Assembly: GCA_903925515.1 (NCBI GenBank)
Contig: CAIYFP010000237.1
Span: forward strand, 1-6,172
DNA from: an uncultured Verrucomicrobiota bacterium
GTDB taxonomy: Bacteria; Verrucomicrobiota; Verrucomicrobiia; Limisphaerales; UBA9464
Direction: 5' to 3'
DNA length: 6,172 bases
How positions within the stretch are numbered: position 1 is the stretch's first letter; each line of letters starts with the position of its first letter. Below the pieces are notes generated by a model. It was not told where the DNA came from. It ran no database searches and saw nothing but the letters and a program-made list of their open reading frames with translations. Positions 6,124 to 6,172 of the stretch are shown one piece after another. Position numbers and translations under genes: made by a program.

Positions 6124-6151
6124 AACACCAGCGATTTGTAAGACACAACAC
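6124..6151 (-). repeat. Right terminal inverted repeat of the MITE-like element
   Basis: Read on the minus strand this arm begins GTGTTGTGTCTTACAAAT and ends CGCTGGTGTT, mirroring the left arm at 25 of 28 positions. It is followed by TAG in a CTAG tetranucleotide and then by 18 bases to the window end in which nothing is recognised. Confidence 0.85.
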
Positions 6152-6172
6152 TAGCCCCGGAAATCCCCCAGC

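Larger units (their letters stand above)
5881..6151. mobile_element. 271-bp MITE-like non-autonomous element with TA/CTAG flanks
   Basis: The stretch after the last gene is bounded by 28-bp terminal inverted repeats that match at 25 of 28 positions. Each end abuts a TA that lies in a CTAG tetranucleotide (TA at 5879-5880 and 6152-6153). This is what insertion of a 271-bp element into CTAG with TA duplication would leave. TA duplication, with CTAG preference, is a known habit of IS630-type (Tc1/mariner-related) transposases, so the element is probably a MITE moved in trans by one. It has no transposase domain. Its interior contains two further inverted repeats (5979-6026 and 6026-6115), so single strands could fold into a branched structure. 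Its base composition is less C-dominated than the neighbouring genes. A REP-like or structured RNA role is a less favoured alternative. It fills nearly all of the gene-free right end of the window. Confidence 0.8.

Noticed and set aside
5881..6172. CRISPR array, tRNA or rRNA gene in the non-coding right end
   Set aside because: There are no regularly spaced direct repeats, no cloverleaf with a TTCRA-type T-arm, and no rRNA-like conserved sequence; the inverted-repeat layout fits a mobile element.

Overview
The window is a 6.2 kb stretch of GC-rich bacterial DNA with every recognisable gene on the + strand. Third codon positions are overwhelmingly C (GCC, CTC, GTC, ATC, CCC), and CTC is preferred over CTG. 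An ASPIC/UnbV-FG-GAP (CRTAC1-type) protein and a DUF374 acyltransferase point to a Gram-negative bacterium. That combination with this composition would suit a Verrucomicrobiota/PVC-like or Acidobacteria-like organism. The assignment is an inference and weak.

Layout: 1-621 is the C-terminal part of a CRTAC1-like FG-GAP/ASPIC-UnbV protein. A 137-nt spacer (622-758) holds a small perfect inverted repeat and is the only sizeable gap before the next genes. From 759 to 5881 six genes run head to tail with spacings of 17 and 39 nt or overlaps of 1-4 nt, so they probably form one transcription unit: aceF (pyruvate dehydrogenase E2), lpdA (E3), pabA/trpG (glutamine amidotransferase), moaC (molybdopterin precursor synthesis), ruvA (Holliday junction binding) and a DUF374 lysophospholipid-acyltransferase-like gene. 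All six look intact, with their key catalytic or binding residues in place.

Functionally, E2 and E3 work together in the pyruvate dehydrogenase complex; the E1 gene is not in the window. The other four genes belong to unrelated housekeeping pathways (folate or tryptophan, molybdenum cofactor, recombination, envelope lipid). The cluster therefore looks like shared expression of core functions, not a dedicated new system.

The most unusual structure is at the right end. Bases 5881-6151 form a 271-bp MITE-like element with 28-bp terminal inverted repeats (25/28 identical), flanked on both sides by TA within CTAG. A strong internal inverted repeat (17/18) lies within it. No transposase is encoded. 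The left flanking TA forms the start of the DUF374 stop codon, and removing the element would restore the same TAG stop, so the insertion is seamless. The TA duplication within CTAG suggests mobilisation by an IS630/Tc1-mariner-type transposase.
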